Assembly (NCBI GenBank): GCA_022559985.1
Contig: JAFJTR010000028.1
Coordinates: forward strand, 248,001 to 312,000
Origin: Parastagonospora avenae f. sp. tritici 18332-5
Taxonomy: Eukaryota; Ascomycota; Dothideomycetes; Pleosporales; Phaeosphaeriaceae
Direction: 5' to 3'
DNA: 64,000 nt
This document shows, piece by piece, positions 34,024 to 45,012 of this stretch; position 1 is the stretch's first letter, and the number at the start of each line of letters is the position of its first letter. The notes beneath the pieces were generated by a model. It was given only the letters and a program-made list of their open reading frames with translations. It did no database searches and had not been told where the DNA came from. The translations under genes and the position numbers were made by a program.

Positions 34024-37000
34024 TCAATGGTAGCCAGGGTCCTCGCCACTTGGCGCGGGCGTCGCTGGTTCACCCCAGGCACCTGGTGTGGGTGCAGCTG
34101 CAGGGGTCGTGCCGTACTTGTATCCAGTGTCTCCTGGTGTAGAAGCAGAGTAGTTGCCAGGCGTTGGTGCGTCCATTGGCCCGCCCGGTGTAGGTGCTGA
34201 GTATGCGCCGTAAGCACCAGGAGTTGGGGCTGCATACGCGCCCGGTGTGGGTGCATTGTATGCACCAGGAGTGGGAGCAGAGAGGCCACTAGATGATTTG
34301 GTAGCGTTGCCGGACGAACCTCCCCAAGCAGGCGTGCGGTTGCCTGCATTGAAGCCTCCATACGCTGTACGCGAGCCATCGTTGCCGCCGTATGATGTTG
34401 ATCCGCCATATGAAGTCGAGCCGCCATACGCGGTTGCTCCACCATAAGCGGTTCGCGAACCATCACCGCCGTACGCAGTGCGGCTTCCATCGCCACCACC
34501 ATAAGCTGTGCGGCCACCGTCTCCACCCCAGCCAGGTGTTCGGCCACCACTACCTCCTCCCCAGCCTGGTGTGCGACCGCCAGCTGGAGTACTACCCCAC
34601 GATGGTGCACTGCTGCGACCTGAAGAATTTCCCCATGCGGGAGTACGTCCGCCGCCGTTGTGGCTCGGAGTGCTGCCAGAAAATCCGCCTCGCGAGCGAT
34701 TGGGAAACTTGCCGGCTCCAAATTCCATGTTGTTTCCGGTGATGGGATCTTTGATAGTCAACAGTTCCTTCTTGACCGAGATCTGCTTGTTCTTGGTATG
34801 AAGTTCGATACGGGCCTCATCGTTCATGGTGTCCTTGACGATACCCAACAAACCCTTATAAGCACCTTTGCGAATAACGACCGTCTTTCCAATCAGTTTG
34901 TCGCGACCGAGATTACGAGGCGGCGCCATAGCGGCCCCAGCGTTGCCATTCTGCGCATTCAGAGCAGGGTTCAATCCACTGAGATCTGGGCCCTGTGCCT
35001 GCGCGCGACCACTCTTCGCAGCCATTGTGACAACGTTTGAGCTGCGGACCACGAATATACCCTGGTTCTCGACGAGCTCGCGATTCCGTACGAATAGGGT
35101 TCCACGATGGATATAGATGACCTTTCCTTGACGATTCTCGCCGCTGAACTCTTTGACATCGTCATCGTGTCGAATCTCGGAGCCGTCGCGATCTGTTGCC
35201 ACAGCGTGCTTGTTCCGGCCCATGACCTGGGAAACCTGAGTGTGCAGGAGTGTTCGAACATCGCCTTGCTGGTCAACGACTTTCAGGACTTCTCGATCGA
35301 CACGGACAACACAGCCGATTGTTGAAGCACTGTGGTAGGTTAGCTACTGAAGATCATCGAATGTCCAAAGGGTACTTACTCAATCTGCACCAAGTCGTAG
35401 AGGTCAAAATTCGAGTCAGCGCCAACGGTAGCAGAATCCGCAGCACGCTTGAGGTCCTTGCTAAAGACCGTAATTTCTGCCTGAGTCGAGTCGCTGAGCA
35501 GAGTGATCTTATCGTCCCTAATCTTCGTGACAAGACCGACTTCATCGACATATCTGCTGCCACCGATGACCTTGACGTGGTCACCCTCACGGAAGAGCTT
35601 CCGTAGCGTCTTGACCGGCGCATCGATTTTTCGTCCTCTCAATTCACCATCGGTGACGCGAAGAGTGAGAATGTCGCCAATGACCGTGACCGTAGTACCA
35701 CGAATGCCCTTTTGTTCGCCGGTGTAGATTTCGACGTTGTCCCCCTGTGCGAACGCTGAACCATTCTCGGAAGCTTTTTGAGCGGCCTGGACTGCCAACA
35801 GGTCCAGTGTTTCTGTTCCGTCGGCATTTTGTATGGAGAAGAATTGCAGTTCCTCCATCTTAGGGTTGACGCGCTCGGTGCTGACCCAATTGACTTTGAC
35901 ATCCTTGATGAGAAAGCCGTTTTGGTAATCATCTCCCTTGTAATGGTAGTTTCGCGCTTGCCCGGAGCCTGACATGGTCAAATGCTTCATGTGTCGCTTC
36001 TTTGCTTCGGTGTCGCTGAACAGCTTGGCAGGCGGTCGCTCAACGTTGCGGCCAAAGAAACCGCCTCGCTTGCGCTTGTTGTCCGCGGCGGCATTCGCGT
36101 CTTCATTCAGACCGTAGTCCAGACGAGGCACGAGTTGCACGACGCAGTCGAGGCCATTCGAGCCGACTTCGACAATTTTTGCCAGATCACCCTTGTATGT
36201 AGGAGGTCGGAGCATGCGCACAAATTTGCCCGTTTCCAGCGGCGCGCGCTTCTTCTTTCGCAGCAGATCTGGGCGTTCCTTGACACTGATGGCTGTCTGA
36301 CCGGACCCCATGAAGACGTTGGTGACACCGTCGATGATGTCGACCATGGCCTGCTGTGTATCGGCTTCAACGTAGAGGTAACCAGACTGGGGCCCGGTAG
36401 GACCTCGCTCAAAGGCCGAGTAGACGTTGACGGGCTGATTGGTGCGCAGCTTGTCGTCGATGCGCTTCTGGATGGCCATGATGACTTCGCGCTCCTTGCC
36501 CGGACGCACTTTGCACATCCAGATCATGGGATCGTTCACTGTTGGTAGCGCCAGAGGGACTGCGCCAGCTCCTCCTCGGCGAGCGCCCTGGACCGCACGT
36601 CGCTTGTATCGCTCGTCAATCTTCCTGGCAATGTCCTCGGCGTCGATCTGCTGGTCGGCCTCGCGGCGCATGTCCAACTCGCGATGGTGGCGGTCGTCGA
36701 GTTCGGCGCCCGTGGGCTCGAGGAGGTCGTCGGGGTGCACATCTTCGACACCGTCGTCGTCGCCCTCTTCCTCCTCCTCGTCTTCTTCATCGACTTCGGC
36801 CTCGACATCAATGAACATGTTGCGCCTTGTCTTCTTCCGTCGCTTGGCGGGTCGGGCCTGCAAAGGTCAGTATTGAGTGCATCAAACGTGATAGTCCAGG
36901 GACGCCTACTACAACGTCATCCTCGTCTTCATCGTCTTCATCGTCCTCGTCGTCATCGTCGTTGTCAAGATCTACGCCCTCGCCCTCTTCGTCTTCGTCA

Positions 37001-37161
37001 GGATTGCCGGTTAGACCAGGCGCATCGTTGTCGTCTTCATCCTCATCTGCTGCAGGCCTACTTGGCGCAGACCGACTCGCTGGCTCGTCATCCTCATCTA
37101 TTTCGGGCACGGGATTGAAGTCCTCCGACTCGGCGGAGCCCTCGCGATCGTAGTCGGCCAT
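34024..37161 (-). CDS. SPT5: Transcription elongation factor Spt5
   Basis: Three exons, 37161-36910, 36857-35380 and 35329-34024 (introns 52 and 50 nt), encode 1011 residues. The N-terminus is a long Asp/Glu tract. Then come the NusG N-terminal domain (DPMIWMCKVRPGKEREV...VNVYSAFERG...GYLYVEA, ~190-280) and several KOW domains (GKFVRMLRPPTYKGDLAKIV; FAQGDNVEIYTGEQKGIRG; FREGDHVKVIGGSRYVDEVG; LIGKTVVIRKGAYKGLLGIV). The C-terminal repeat region has GxRTPAWG and SRTAYGG units and then APTPGAY repeats, the likely targets of Bur1/Cdk9. With Spt4 it forms DSIF on RNA polymerase II in the nucleus. The first donor could be one codon earlier (36913); GTAGGC was preferred for its +5 G. Confidence 0.96.
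34110..34560 (-). repeat. Spt5 C-terminal repeat coding region
   Basis: Two repeat blocks: YGGxxSRTAYGG-type units and then APTPGAYxA units. Both are reiterated at DNA level with silent and replacement differences. Confidence 0.8.
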
Positions 37162-37671
37162 GGCTGTGATGTGGCAGGCTCGAGAAATGTGTTCGGAGGC
37201 TAGAGCTTCGCGGAGCGCTGGACGTGGCTTTTGCGGCGAACGCGAGACCGAGGCTGTAGCAAATTGGGCGGCTCGACCAGACGAGCAGTGTAGGGGCGGT
37301 AGAAATAAAGGAAAAGGAAAGCGCCGGGCGACTTGGGTCGATGGCGGGCGGGCTTTGTTTAAGTATTGCGGACAAGGTGAGCGCATCCATAAGGGAAGGC
37401 GCGCTAAGAGGCGCACGTCCCCAGACACTAGCCACAGGTGAGGCGTGTCGCGTCTTCACCCTCACCACTTCACATTCCGCGACGTCTTGAACGACATCGG
37501 ATGAAGTACTTGCAGAATTTTTGGCAGCGCCTCCAGGAGCAATGAAAGACTTCCTTGAGTGAATCGCAGCTTTACTCCATAGTTTTCCTGATATTTTTGA
37601 ACTATTGTCACTGCCTAGTTACGTCTCACTTCCTCTGTTACCTGAGAAGGGCCCTCCGTGACTGTAAACAT
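37162..37671. promoter_or_regulatory. Intergenic, SPT5 promoter side
   Basis: About 510 bases upstream of SPT5 and downstream of the MDR gene. GC-rich near SPT5; no defined element recognised. Confidence 0.3.
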
Positions 37672-38758
37672 CTATAATCGTGCCGTCCTATTCAACCCCT
37701 CCTCTGCCCCCTCATTAATCCTCAGTATCGCTCTCCCCCATGCTTTGTGCGTCTTCGCGTCTTCCAGTGCCCTACTCACGCTCTCTAAACCCCTATAGTC
37801 CTCTTTGAATATCACGGGCTTTATCTTACCCTGCTCCACCATCTTCATGAAACCTTCCCACACATCCTTCGTCCGCTGCGGATCATGCCTCCCATCCTCA
37901 CCAAACCTATACCCATGCACCATCGCTGACTTGAGCAATATCCTATTCGCCCTGACACCCTCGATATTCCCACCTCTCGCCGCAAATCCCACAACAACCA
38001 ACCGTCCACGATACTTCAAACATTTAAGCCCGCTCTCCACAGCCCCAATGCCATCATACACCACATCCACGCCCTTGCCACCTTGCGTCAGCGCTCTGAC
38101 TCCATCCTCCCACTTTTCCTCACGATAATCGACAACACCATCTGCCCCAACCTCCCTCACTACTTCCGCTTTCTCCGCGCCCCCAACAACAGCAATGACC
38201 CTCGCCCCCAGCCCCTTCGCAATCTGAATCGCCATCACGCCTAGCCCCCCACTCGCACCCAGCACCAAGACCGTCTCCCCGCTCTTAACCTGCGCAACAC
38301 TAACAAGCGCGCCGTAACTCACAGCGCCAGATGCGCCGACTGAACACGCTTCCGCGAGGCTCCATTGCGCGGGCACGCGGCGGACAGCTGCTTCGGGGAC
38401 GCAGATCGACTCGGCGTAGGAGCCGAGACCGCCGCCGAAGACTTTCGTGTCGGGCTTAAATGGCGAGGTTGGCGGGGAGGAAGTGACGATGCCGGAGAAT
38501 TCGTTGCCGAGGATGAAGGAGGGTTGCACGTGGCGCTTGTTGTTTTGGTGCAGGCCTTGGGCGTAGAGGAGGTCGACGTGGGTTACGGCTGCATGGGTGA
38601 TTTTGATTGTGAGTTCATCTTTCGTATCCGGCGTCGGATTTGGGACATCTTTTGGTTGGAGAGCTGCCAAGTCCTGGATGTTGCTTAGTTCACGAGTTAT
38701 AAGTGCTAGAGTTGTCTCGGCTTACTGTGACGAAGCTATCGATCTTGATTGCCTTCAT
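37672..38758 (-). CDS. Zinc-free MDR, quinone oxidoreductase-like protein
   Basis: Exons 38758-38726 (MKAIKIDSFVT) and 38673-37672, split by a 52 nt GTAAGC...TCCAG intron, give 344 residues. The GroES-like domain (HAAVTHVDLLYAQG, LGNEFSGIV) lacks the zinc-ligand Cys/His set of alcohol dehydrogenases, pointing to the quinone oxidoreductase/enoyl reductase branch. The Rossmann motif VLGASGGLGVMAIQIAK (~150-166) binds NADP(H). VDVVYDGIG and LVVVGFAARGG are also typical. It is a likely NADPH-dependent reductase of quinones or enones in the cytosol; the substrate is unknown. The Zn2Cys6 gene at 39066-41664 lies just upstream on the same strand and is a candidate local regulator. Confidence 0.88.
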
Positions 38759-39065
38759 TGCGAATGGTGGTCTTAGGGCTAGAAACGATACCGATTGCTG
38801 GTATCTACATGTTGTTTATGTAGATGAAGTCATTCCGCGCTGATGGTAGGATATGCATTGTAGCGGGAGATCGACGGGTGTGGGGTCTTTCAAACCTCGG
38901 CAACTGCTGTCGTGAAATGCCACTCAATGAAGCGCGGCTTTCATCTTCCGCCGAAATGATATCGTGCAACAAGGATCTTGCTGTCGTTGAAAACTGTGAC
39001 CACTAATAGATTGCTCCATAATTCTACATCTGACAATTATCGTACATGGCGGCTACCGTAAACTT
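38759..39065. promoter_or_regulatory. Intergenic, Zn2Cys6 gene to MDR gene
   Basis: About 305 bases that must contain the MDR promoter and the regulator's 3' end. Nothing else is seen. Confidence 0.3.
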
Positions 39066-41664
39066 TTATATAAGCTGACCATTCGCCAACCCATAGATAC
39101 TATCCCAAAGCACATTGTTGTCAAGCCCACCTTCCGCAGGCAAATAGTCCATGAAGACATTGTCAATGTCGAAGTTGAATTGTGCAACTTCCTCGCTCGT
39201 CAGCGTTAACTCCGGAGCCTCATTTACATTGGGCTGCGAATGCGATGGTACGTTTTGCGCCAGCATGGCCGGAGCTGCTGGTATTTGCAAGTCGTCGAGG
39301 CCTGTGGTGCCAGATTGCTGTTGTGCCGTTGGTGGACGGACGCCTTCGTGTAATTTGCAGTATTCTTGGACGAGAGAGCAGAGAAGGCGTACGCCGTGAG
39401 AGGCGACAGAACTTGTGACGAATTGCTGCAGGTAGCTTATGGCCTGTCGTACGCAAGCTAGGTTTTCTTCGGCTTCGGCGTCGCGGTCCTTTCGATGGAA
39501 TAGGTCGAGGAGGAGACACAACGCAGCTGTGACTACGAAGGCTTGCTCTACCCACCACTGTGGCTCCTCGGGATCGCGTGTTTTGTAGAGGGCAACGAGG
39601 TTCTTTGCGGCTGTACCGCACGCCCACCTGGTGTAGGTGTAGCGCGCGTCGTTAAAGCTTTTGCTGATGAAACTTTGATGTATCATGATGATCTTGTAAT
39701 TGATAGCTGCCTGACGCAATGTTCCTATACGGAATGCAATCGATCAGAATATGCTCAAGGGGCGCTCAATAGAGTGACTTACGAGCCCATTTGACCCACT
39801 TTGGCCATGTCGGGTGTAGAGGGATACGAGTCGACAGAGGCTTCGGGGTCTGCTGCTCATTGTTCGCACGCAGCTCGCCATCATATTTAAGTATCATGGC
39901 GTATCGGGAGACTTCATCCATATCCATAGAATCAAGTACGGCATTGTGGTATTCTAACATTAGACTGGCGTAGTCGTACAGGTATTGGCTGACTGACGCG
40001 TAGCATGGTACGGAATCGTCGGCAGTGGGCTGCATGGTTTCTTCGTCAAGTGCCATCGGCGGTATGCTGGTAAATTGACGCTTGTTGATTGCAATCGTGT
40101 AGTTATTTTGAGTAGTCAAGCAAAGCCTAGTGAGGAAGATCTGTCAGCCATATGCTTGCGACCATCGCCTCAAGTGTTTGTTGAAAGCCAGGCGAGCCTA
40201 CTTACCATTCTTGGGAGCATATTTGGCTCCAAAGTCTTCTGCCTATCTCGCGATCAATAAACGCTTGCTTCCTTGCACCAGTGAGTTGCATGACCTTGGC
40301 ATCGTCGGGGTGTGCACTGAGTCTGGCAAGCGTTAATGAGGAAACTCTAATGAAGCCTGCGATGCAAACAAGCAATGGACATCGAACCTGTGAAGACCCA
40401 AGCCTTTGGCAATCAATACAGAAACGCCTCGCAAAGCAGCCCAGTGATTTGTTGAACCTAGCGTATGTTCATAGACATGTAGGACGTAGATGGCCTGTAT
40501 GGAACGAATATGGTACTGTGCTGCATAATTGCCGATATGTAGGCATGAGTTTGCTGCGATGCCCCCTGAAGTGTAGATAGGTAATCAGTGCCCGCTCCAT
40601 ATTGAGTATGCGAGGTCTCGATTGCTTACATTCGCGAGAGACGCGTATCTTTTCGTCAATAGAGTAGCCCCAAGATGTGGAAAGCGTTTCTGGAGAACCG
40701 ATCATACCAGACGAGAGAATTGCAACTGAAAAATGCGTTAGCAGCTGATAACGCGATGCTGATTGGACAAATGTGTGGAAGAGCGTGGAGGATCGTGCAA
40801 GCTATGCGTGAAGCGAGCACACTTCAACCACCACTCACTCAGAATCTAATTCAACCAGGTAGGCGTTTTGTGAGTAATGAAAGCGGACGTACATATGAGA
40901 CTGGTCCATCTCCAATCCAGGTTCGACAAGTTCAGCGTTTCAGACGACCCATAAGCTTGAAGCAATTCTTCGCGCAATGCAGGAGCATAGTACAGACCTC
41001 CCATCCAGTAAAGCATATGTTTCTGGTAGTAGTCCGTGATCGTCATGACAATAAATTTGCTGGGGATCAACCTCTGCAGTTGCTGTATTTCCATAGCTTT
41101 GGCAGCTGGTGAGGAAAAGTTTGCGACTCGATTAGATGCATCTATTTGCGCCCCTGCAGACTTTACGTGTTCGATGCTTTGGTTCAATATGGCAGACTGA
41201 GAGAATGAGCCATCTTTCTCGGTTAGTAGCGAGTCTATGGTTATATCGAGAAACCTTGATAGCTCAGGCCCTGTCACCGGAGGCGCCTTCGCTGGGATAT
41301 CATCAGCGGCAATCGAGGGTGGCTCATCCTCTAGCCCACCCAAGGAGGGTTCGTTCAAAGTCGAGGAGCTATCAGAAATTCGTACGGAAGAGGGCTTCCT
41401 CGGGTATCGCCTATGGACAGAAGGATTGTAGCCCTCTTTCCATATCGTTGTACAAAGATGCGCCTCCTTGTTCTGGGTACACCTTGAGCCTTGCCAAATT
41501 AGTCCGCATGCAGCAATCCTTCGTAAAAGCAGAGGTATACATACAAGGTGTCTTGCGATCACACCTTTGTCGACGCTGACTGCACCTGTACTGGTAATCA
41601 GCATTGTTACTGTCGCTATTGGTCTGACCAACTACCTTGTGCACGTCGATCGCTGTTTGGGCAT
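39066..41664 (-). CDS. Zn2Cys6 transcription factor with MHR domain, 8 exons
   Basis: Eight exons on the minus strand: 41664-41636, 41585-41545, 41489-40893, 40725-40630, 40565-40388, 40322-40206, 40126-39783 and 39724-39066, giving 686 residues. Introns are 50-167 nt. The zinc cluster is assembled from the first three exons: C8-x2-C11-x6-C18-x5-C24-x2-C27-x8-C36, starting only eight residues from the Met. The middle homology region follows: DWRWTSLIFAILSSGMIGSP, GNYAAQYHIRSIQAIYVL, and LRGVSVLIAKGLGLHRLSAHPDD, with the usual Fungal_trans (PF04082) spacing. The tail has a Gln/Pro-rich, acidic segment typical of activation regions. The exon 5 donor GTTCGA is weak, and the exon 7 acceptor CACTAG was chosen because the nearer one gives a stop. 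Targets are unknown. Confidence 0.85.
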
Positions 41665-42480
41665 AATGGGCCGAGTGACTGTGAACAAAAAGCACCCTCT
41701 AACTTCGAGTACGACTGAGTACGATGGGATCTCGGCTCTTGACGCTCGGGCATCCACTCTTCGCTAAGGTCCGACCCGTTTGGTTGGGGATGAAGGGGTT
41801 GTACGACATGCGTCGGTTGCAGTACTTAATATAAAGTCTAGGTAATGGTACTTAATGATGGGTATACCACATCCGCAGGCTGGCTTTCTTTATGCGGGTT
41901 TGCCCTGAAAAGGCTGTAGGAAGACGAGACGCTACGACAACTGTAAGTTGCGGTCAGGTCGTTGTACGATCGGATGTACGGTCGGATGTACGATCGGTGT
42001 CGGCCTCCGCACAGCCCGACTCGTAAACCTGAGCATTTTCATTGTCCTCATTAGCATGGATGTGCCTGTGTGAATGACTGCATATCGATCTGACATGAAG
42101 ATGAGCATGCCTGGCGACGATGGCAGTGCTCTTGATGGGAATACGATAATGTGTGGGGATTTTGATAGGTGCGCAGGAAGTACCGGGATTGTCACTTCCA
42201 AACCAGGAAGTATACGCGGTGCTTGACGGCGATACAACCACAAAGTATCATGATATGCATACTCGCGTCTATTCTAAATGATGGCAGACATGTGGCTCGA
42301 ACTTGCACGCACTTTCACAGCTATATACCGTGCGTTAACAGTTACAAAGCGCTCACGGCATAATTCCAAGAGTCAATTATCTAGTACAGTCTGAGCCTCA
42401 ATGTACAAGACATGCGCAAAGCCGTGCTTTTGCGGCTCTTGACTTATTGACCGACCTCAACGCAGTGGCATGTGTTGATG
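41665..42480. promoter_or_regulatory. Intergenic upstream of the Zn2Cys6 gene
   Basis: About 815 bases covering the regulator's promoter and the LIP2 3' flank. It contains three 12-bp repeats at 41963-41998. No gene is recognised. Confidence 0.35.
41963..41998. repeat. Three 12-bp tandem repeats TGTACGRTCGGN
   Basis: Units at 41963, 41975 and 41987 differ at one or two bases. Each contains palindromic GTAC and, in two copies, CGATCG. They could be a clustered protein-binding site or simple slippage. Confidence 0.7.
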
Positions 42481-43227
42481 CTATCGTGCATCCGCCTCAG
42501 TTAGGAGCACACTGACTTCATCTCCCTCCACTTTCTCGACCGCCTGTATACCTTCCAGTCGATCCGCGACCTCTTTCGCAAAATTGCCTCCTACACTATC
42601 TACGTCCAGTCCTTCAACACCCTGCTTCACAAAGCTCGTCGCCCTCTTTCCCTCCAGCCCACATGCCACAATCCTATCAAACCACCACAAGTCCGTACTC
42701 ACATTCAACCCTACCCCATGACTAGTAATATTCCTCCGCATGTGCACGCCAATCGCAGCAATCTTGTCGTCCTCGCTCGTCCATACGCCCGTGTTCTCCG
42801 TAGTCGTGGCCTTGATGCCATACCGCGCGCATGTCGCGATCAAACTCTTTTCCAACATGGCGACGTAGCATCGTGGACTGAGCTTGTGGATTCTCAGGTC
42901 GACGATCGGGTAGGCGACTATTTGGCCGGGGCCGTGGAAGGTGGTTTGCCCGCCGCGCATGGCTTCGATGAAGTCTGCTTTGCCATCTGCGCGTAGATAC
43001 TGCTGCTGTTCCAACGACACGTTTCCGACTTCGCGACGTCCGCATGTATACACAGGTGTGAATTCGGCGGTTATGATATGCGGTGCGGGCGCTGGATTGT
43101 TCGAAGGCGGTTTAGATGCTAGGAAGCGCGAGACGAGATGCTCTTGGAGCGCCGCAGCGCGTTGGTAGGGAATGAGTCCAGGAAGGTGGATATGCCGGAG
43201 AAGCGTATGCCGCGCCGGGCTCGCCAT
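42481..43227 (-). CDS. LIP2: Lipoyl(octanoyl) transferase (LipB family)
   Basis: Single exon, 248 residues. Family motifs are clear: TPVYTCGRRE near residue 60, RGGQTTFHGPGQIVAYPIVD (~residues 91-110), KIAAIGVHMRRNITSHGVGLNV, and WFDRIVACGLEGKRATS, whose Cys is the acyl-thioester nucleophile; the Lys of DKIAAIG completes the site. The enzyme moves octanoate from acyl-carrier protein to the H protein and 2-oxoacid dehydrogenase E2 subunits in mitochondria, before sulfur insertion by lipoyl synthase. The N-terminus MASPARHTLLRHIHLPGL is Arg/His-rich and could serve as a short mitochondrial presequence. It is divergent from POP7, with ~210 bases between the two starts. Confidence 0.95.
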   Translation of the reverse strand: MASPARHTLLRHIHLPGLIPYQRAAALQEHLVSRFLASKPPSNNPAPAPHIITAEFTPVYTCGRREVGNVSLEQQQYLRADGKADFIEAMRGGQTTFHGPGQIVAYPIVDLRIHKLSPRCYVAMLEKSLIATCARYGIKATTTENTGVWTSEDDKIAAIGVHMRRNITSHGVGLNVSTDLWWFDRIVACGLEGKRATSFVKQGVEGLDVDSVGGNFAKEVADRLEGIQAVEKVEGDEVSVLLTEADAR

Positions 43228-43439
43228 GATTCTTATTGTTCGTCGTACATGGTTGAGATGTCAAAGTGGTGGAGATGGTGAGAGCTGCCTCTAATCACCG
43301 ATAACATCCGCGTCGAGCTTATCGATACCGGTAGCCATGACCCAAAACTTTTGGGGCGCGTTAACATCATCCATGTGTCGCGACAAATGAAGCTACAGAA
43401 CACAGTTTGCTATTGACATCTACATACTGAGCCACAACC

Positions 43440-44275
43440 ATGGCAGGCAAGAAGAGAACAAGGACCGGCGAGGTTAAACCCTCAAATGCGACACAGCAAC
43501 CACAATCCACAGCTCCCGTCACAGAACCCACTCCTCCATGCGCGCAACCACAATCAGCCGCAAGCAAGTCCACCGCAACCGCGCAATCCGACCCAACCAC
43601 CGCCCAAGAAGCCAGCAGAGCCATGGACCCCCCAAACTCCGCGCCCTCAAAATCCAAACCCAAGCCGAAACAACCACATATCCAGCAGCCACGCCGCAAA
43701 CTACCAAAACTCCCACCCAGTATGTCTCCCTCTCCCATCCTGCTACCGCATCTCCACATGACGAACCCACTAACTATATCTCCACAGACACGACAATCTC
43801 CCGCCGCCCCCTCCTACACCCGTCCCTTTCCACGCCCTTCTCCTCCTCCGCCTCCCCCAAAGTCCTCTATATAACCACTTCCACGCCCTTCATCCCCGCC
43901 CTCAAGCGCATCCGCAAACTGCTCGCAGAGATCCAGCAGCGGGACAACCAATCGCAGCGCAAGAAACATTCGGGGCTGAAGAATGGCGATGTGGAGAAGG
44001 AGATTGTGGATGAACTGGCAAGGAGGAAGGGTGGTGTGGAGGGCGAAAAGGTATATGTCAAGGCGACGGGGCGTGCGATTCCCAGGGCGTTGGGGTTGGG
44101 GGTGGAGTTTCAGGGTGAGAAGGGGTATGTGGCTAGGGTGGAGATGGGGAGTGTGAGGGCGGTGGATGATGTTGAGGTGGTGAGCAAGGAGGGGGAGGAC
44201 GGGGATGAGGATGACATACCCGAGACGCGGATACGGAATGTCAGTTCGGTCACGGTCAGTATTGGACTGGAGTAA
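43440..44275 (+). CDS. POP7: RNase P/MRP subunit Pop7 (Rpp20, Alba fold)
   Basis: Exons 43440-43719 and 43788-44275 around a 68 nt GTATGT...CACAG intron with a CACTAAC branch site give 255 residues. The first ~100 residues are Pro/Gln/Lys-rich and disordered. The Alba-like core follows: KVLYITTSTPFIPALKRIRKLL, then VYVKATGRAIPRALGLGVEF with the conserved GRAI...AL segment. Pop7 pairs with Pop6 to bind the P3 helix of RNase P and MRP RNAs, used in tRNA 5' processing and rRNA maturation in the nucleus and nucleolus. The acidic insert GEDGDEDDIPETR near the end and the long N-terminus make it longer than yeast Pop7 (about 140 residues). Family call is firm; partner details are from the family. 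Confidence 0.85.
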
Positions 44276-45012
44276 GGTCGGAGCAGCAGCGAGTAGTCAT
44301 TTTACAAGATACCCAATTCAATTTCCTTTGCCAAAAATGGCAAACTCCAAAAGCACAAAGGTCTGGCGAAGTTGAATATATATCATTGAAGCCCAGAAAC
44401 TAAACCCCCTTGCACCTCGTTCCTATGCCCTTCGCGTCTCATCTTTCATCATCCAACACCCAGAACAAAGAAAGAAATTGAAGAGAATGACGTGGTTGTC
44501 GTGTACAAAGGAAAAGGTTGGTAGTCACTTGATGTGATTTGCTGTTCCAGTGAACGTGGTGTGCCCGGTCCAGGGCGATCCGGGAAAAGACATAACGCCA
44601 AAGTGATCCGAAGGTGTATGCCACCCTAACTCCAGATATTATGTTGTTTGATCCGCACTAAACGCCGAGGACAAATTATGCAAGCGACCGAGATCGCGTA
44701 AATTGGTGTTTGGTAATCCATGTTAAAGTGCGTCGATGTTGTTGTAACCCATGGGTGCTGCTCAGAATACTCCAGGAAGCGATGACCATGGTCGGCGCGT
44801 GTCGTCTTGTGGACCAGCATGCCTCGCACTCACATAGCTGCTACTCCAAGCTATGAGGTCTGTCGTGAGCGAAAGACCGCGCAAAGCCCTGGGTTCTGGA
44901 AGGAATGCTGTTAGCTATATCAGCTTTTCAGCTTTGTTCTTCAGCCCCCAGATGCTCATCCCCAGTATTCTACCCCGTATTCCAATGTCGTAGAACCCGC
45001 TGGTTATATCTT
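44276..45012. other. Intergenic between convergent POP7 and PRO45-like genes
   Basis: About 735 bases between two 3' ends. Only short random frames are present; no RNA gene or repeat seen. Confidence 0.35.

Noticed and set aside
43316..43330. 15-base stretch AGCTTATCGATACCG resembling a cloning polylinker
   Set aside because: The match is short, lies in a natural divergent promoter between intact genes, and has no further vector sequence on either side.
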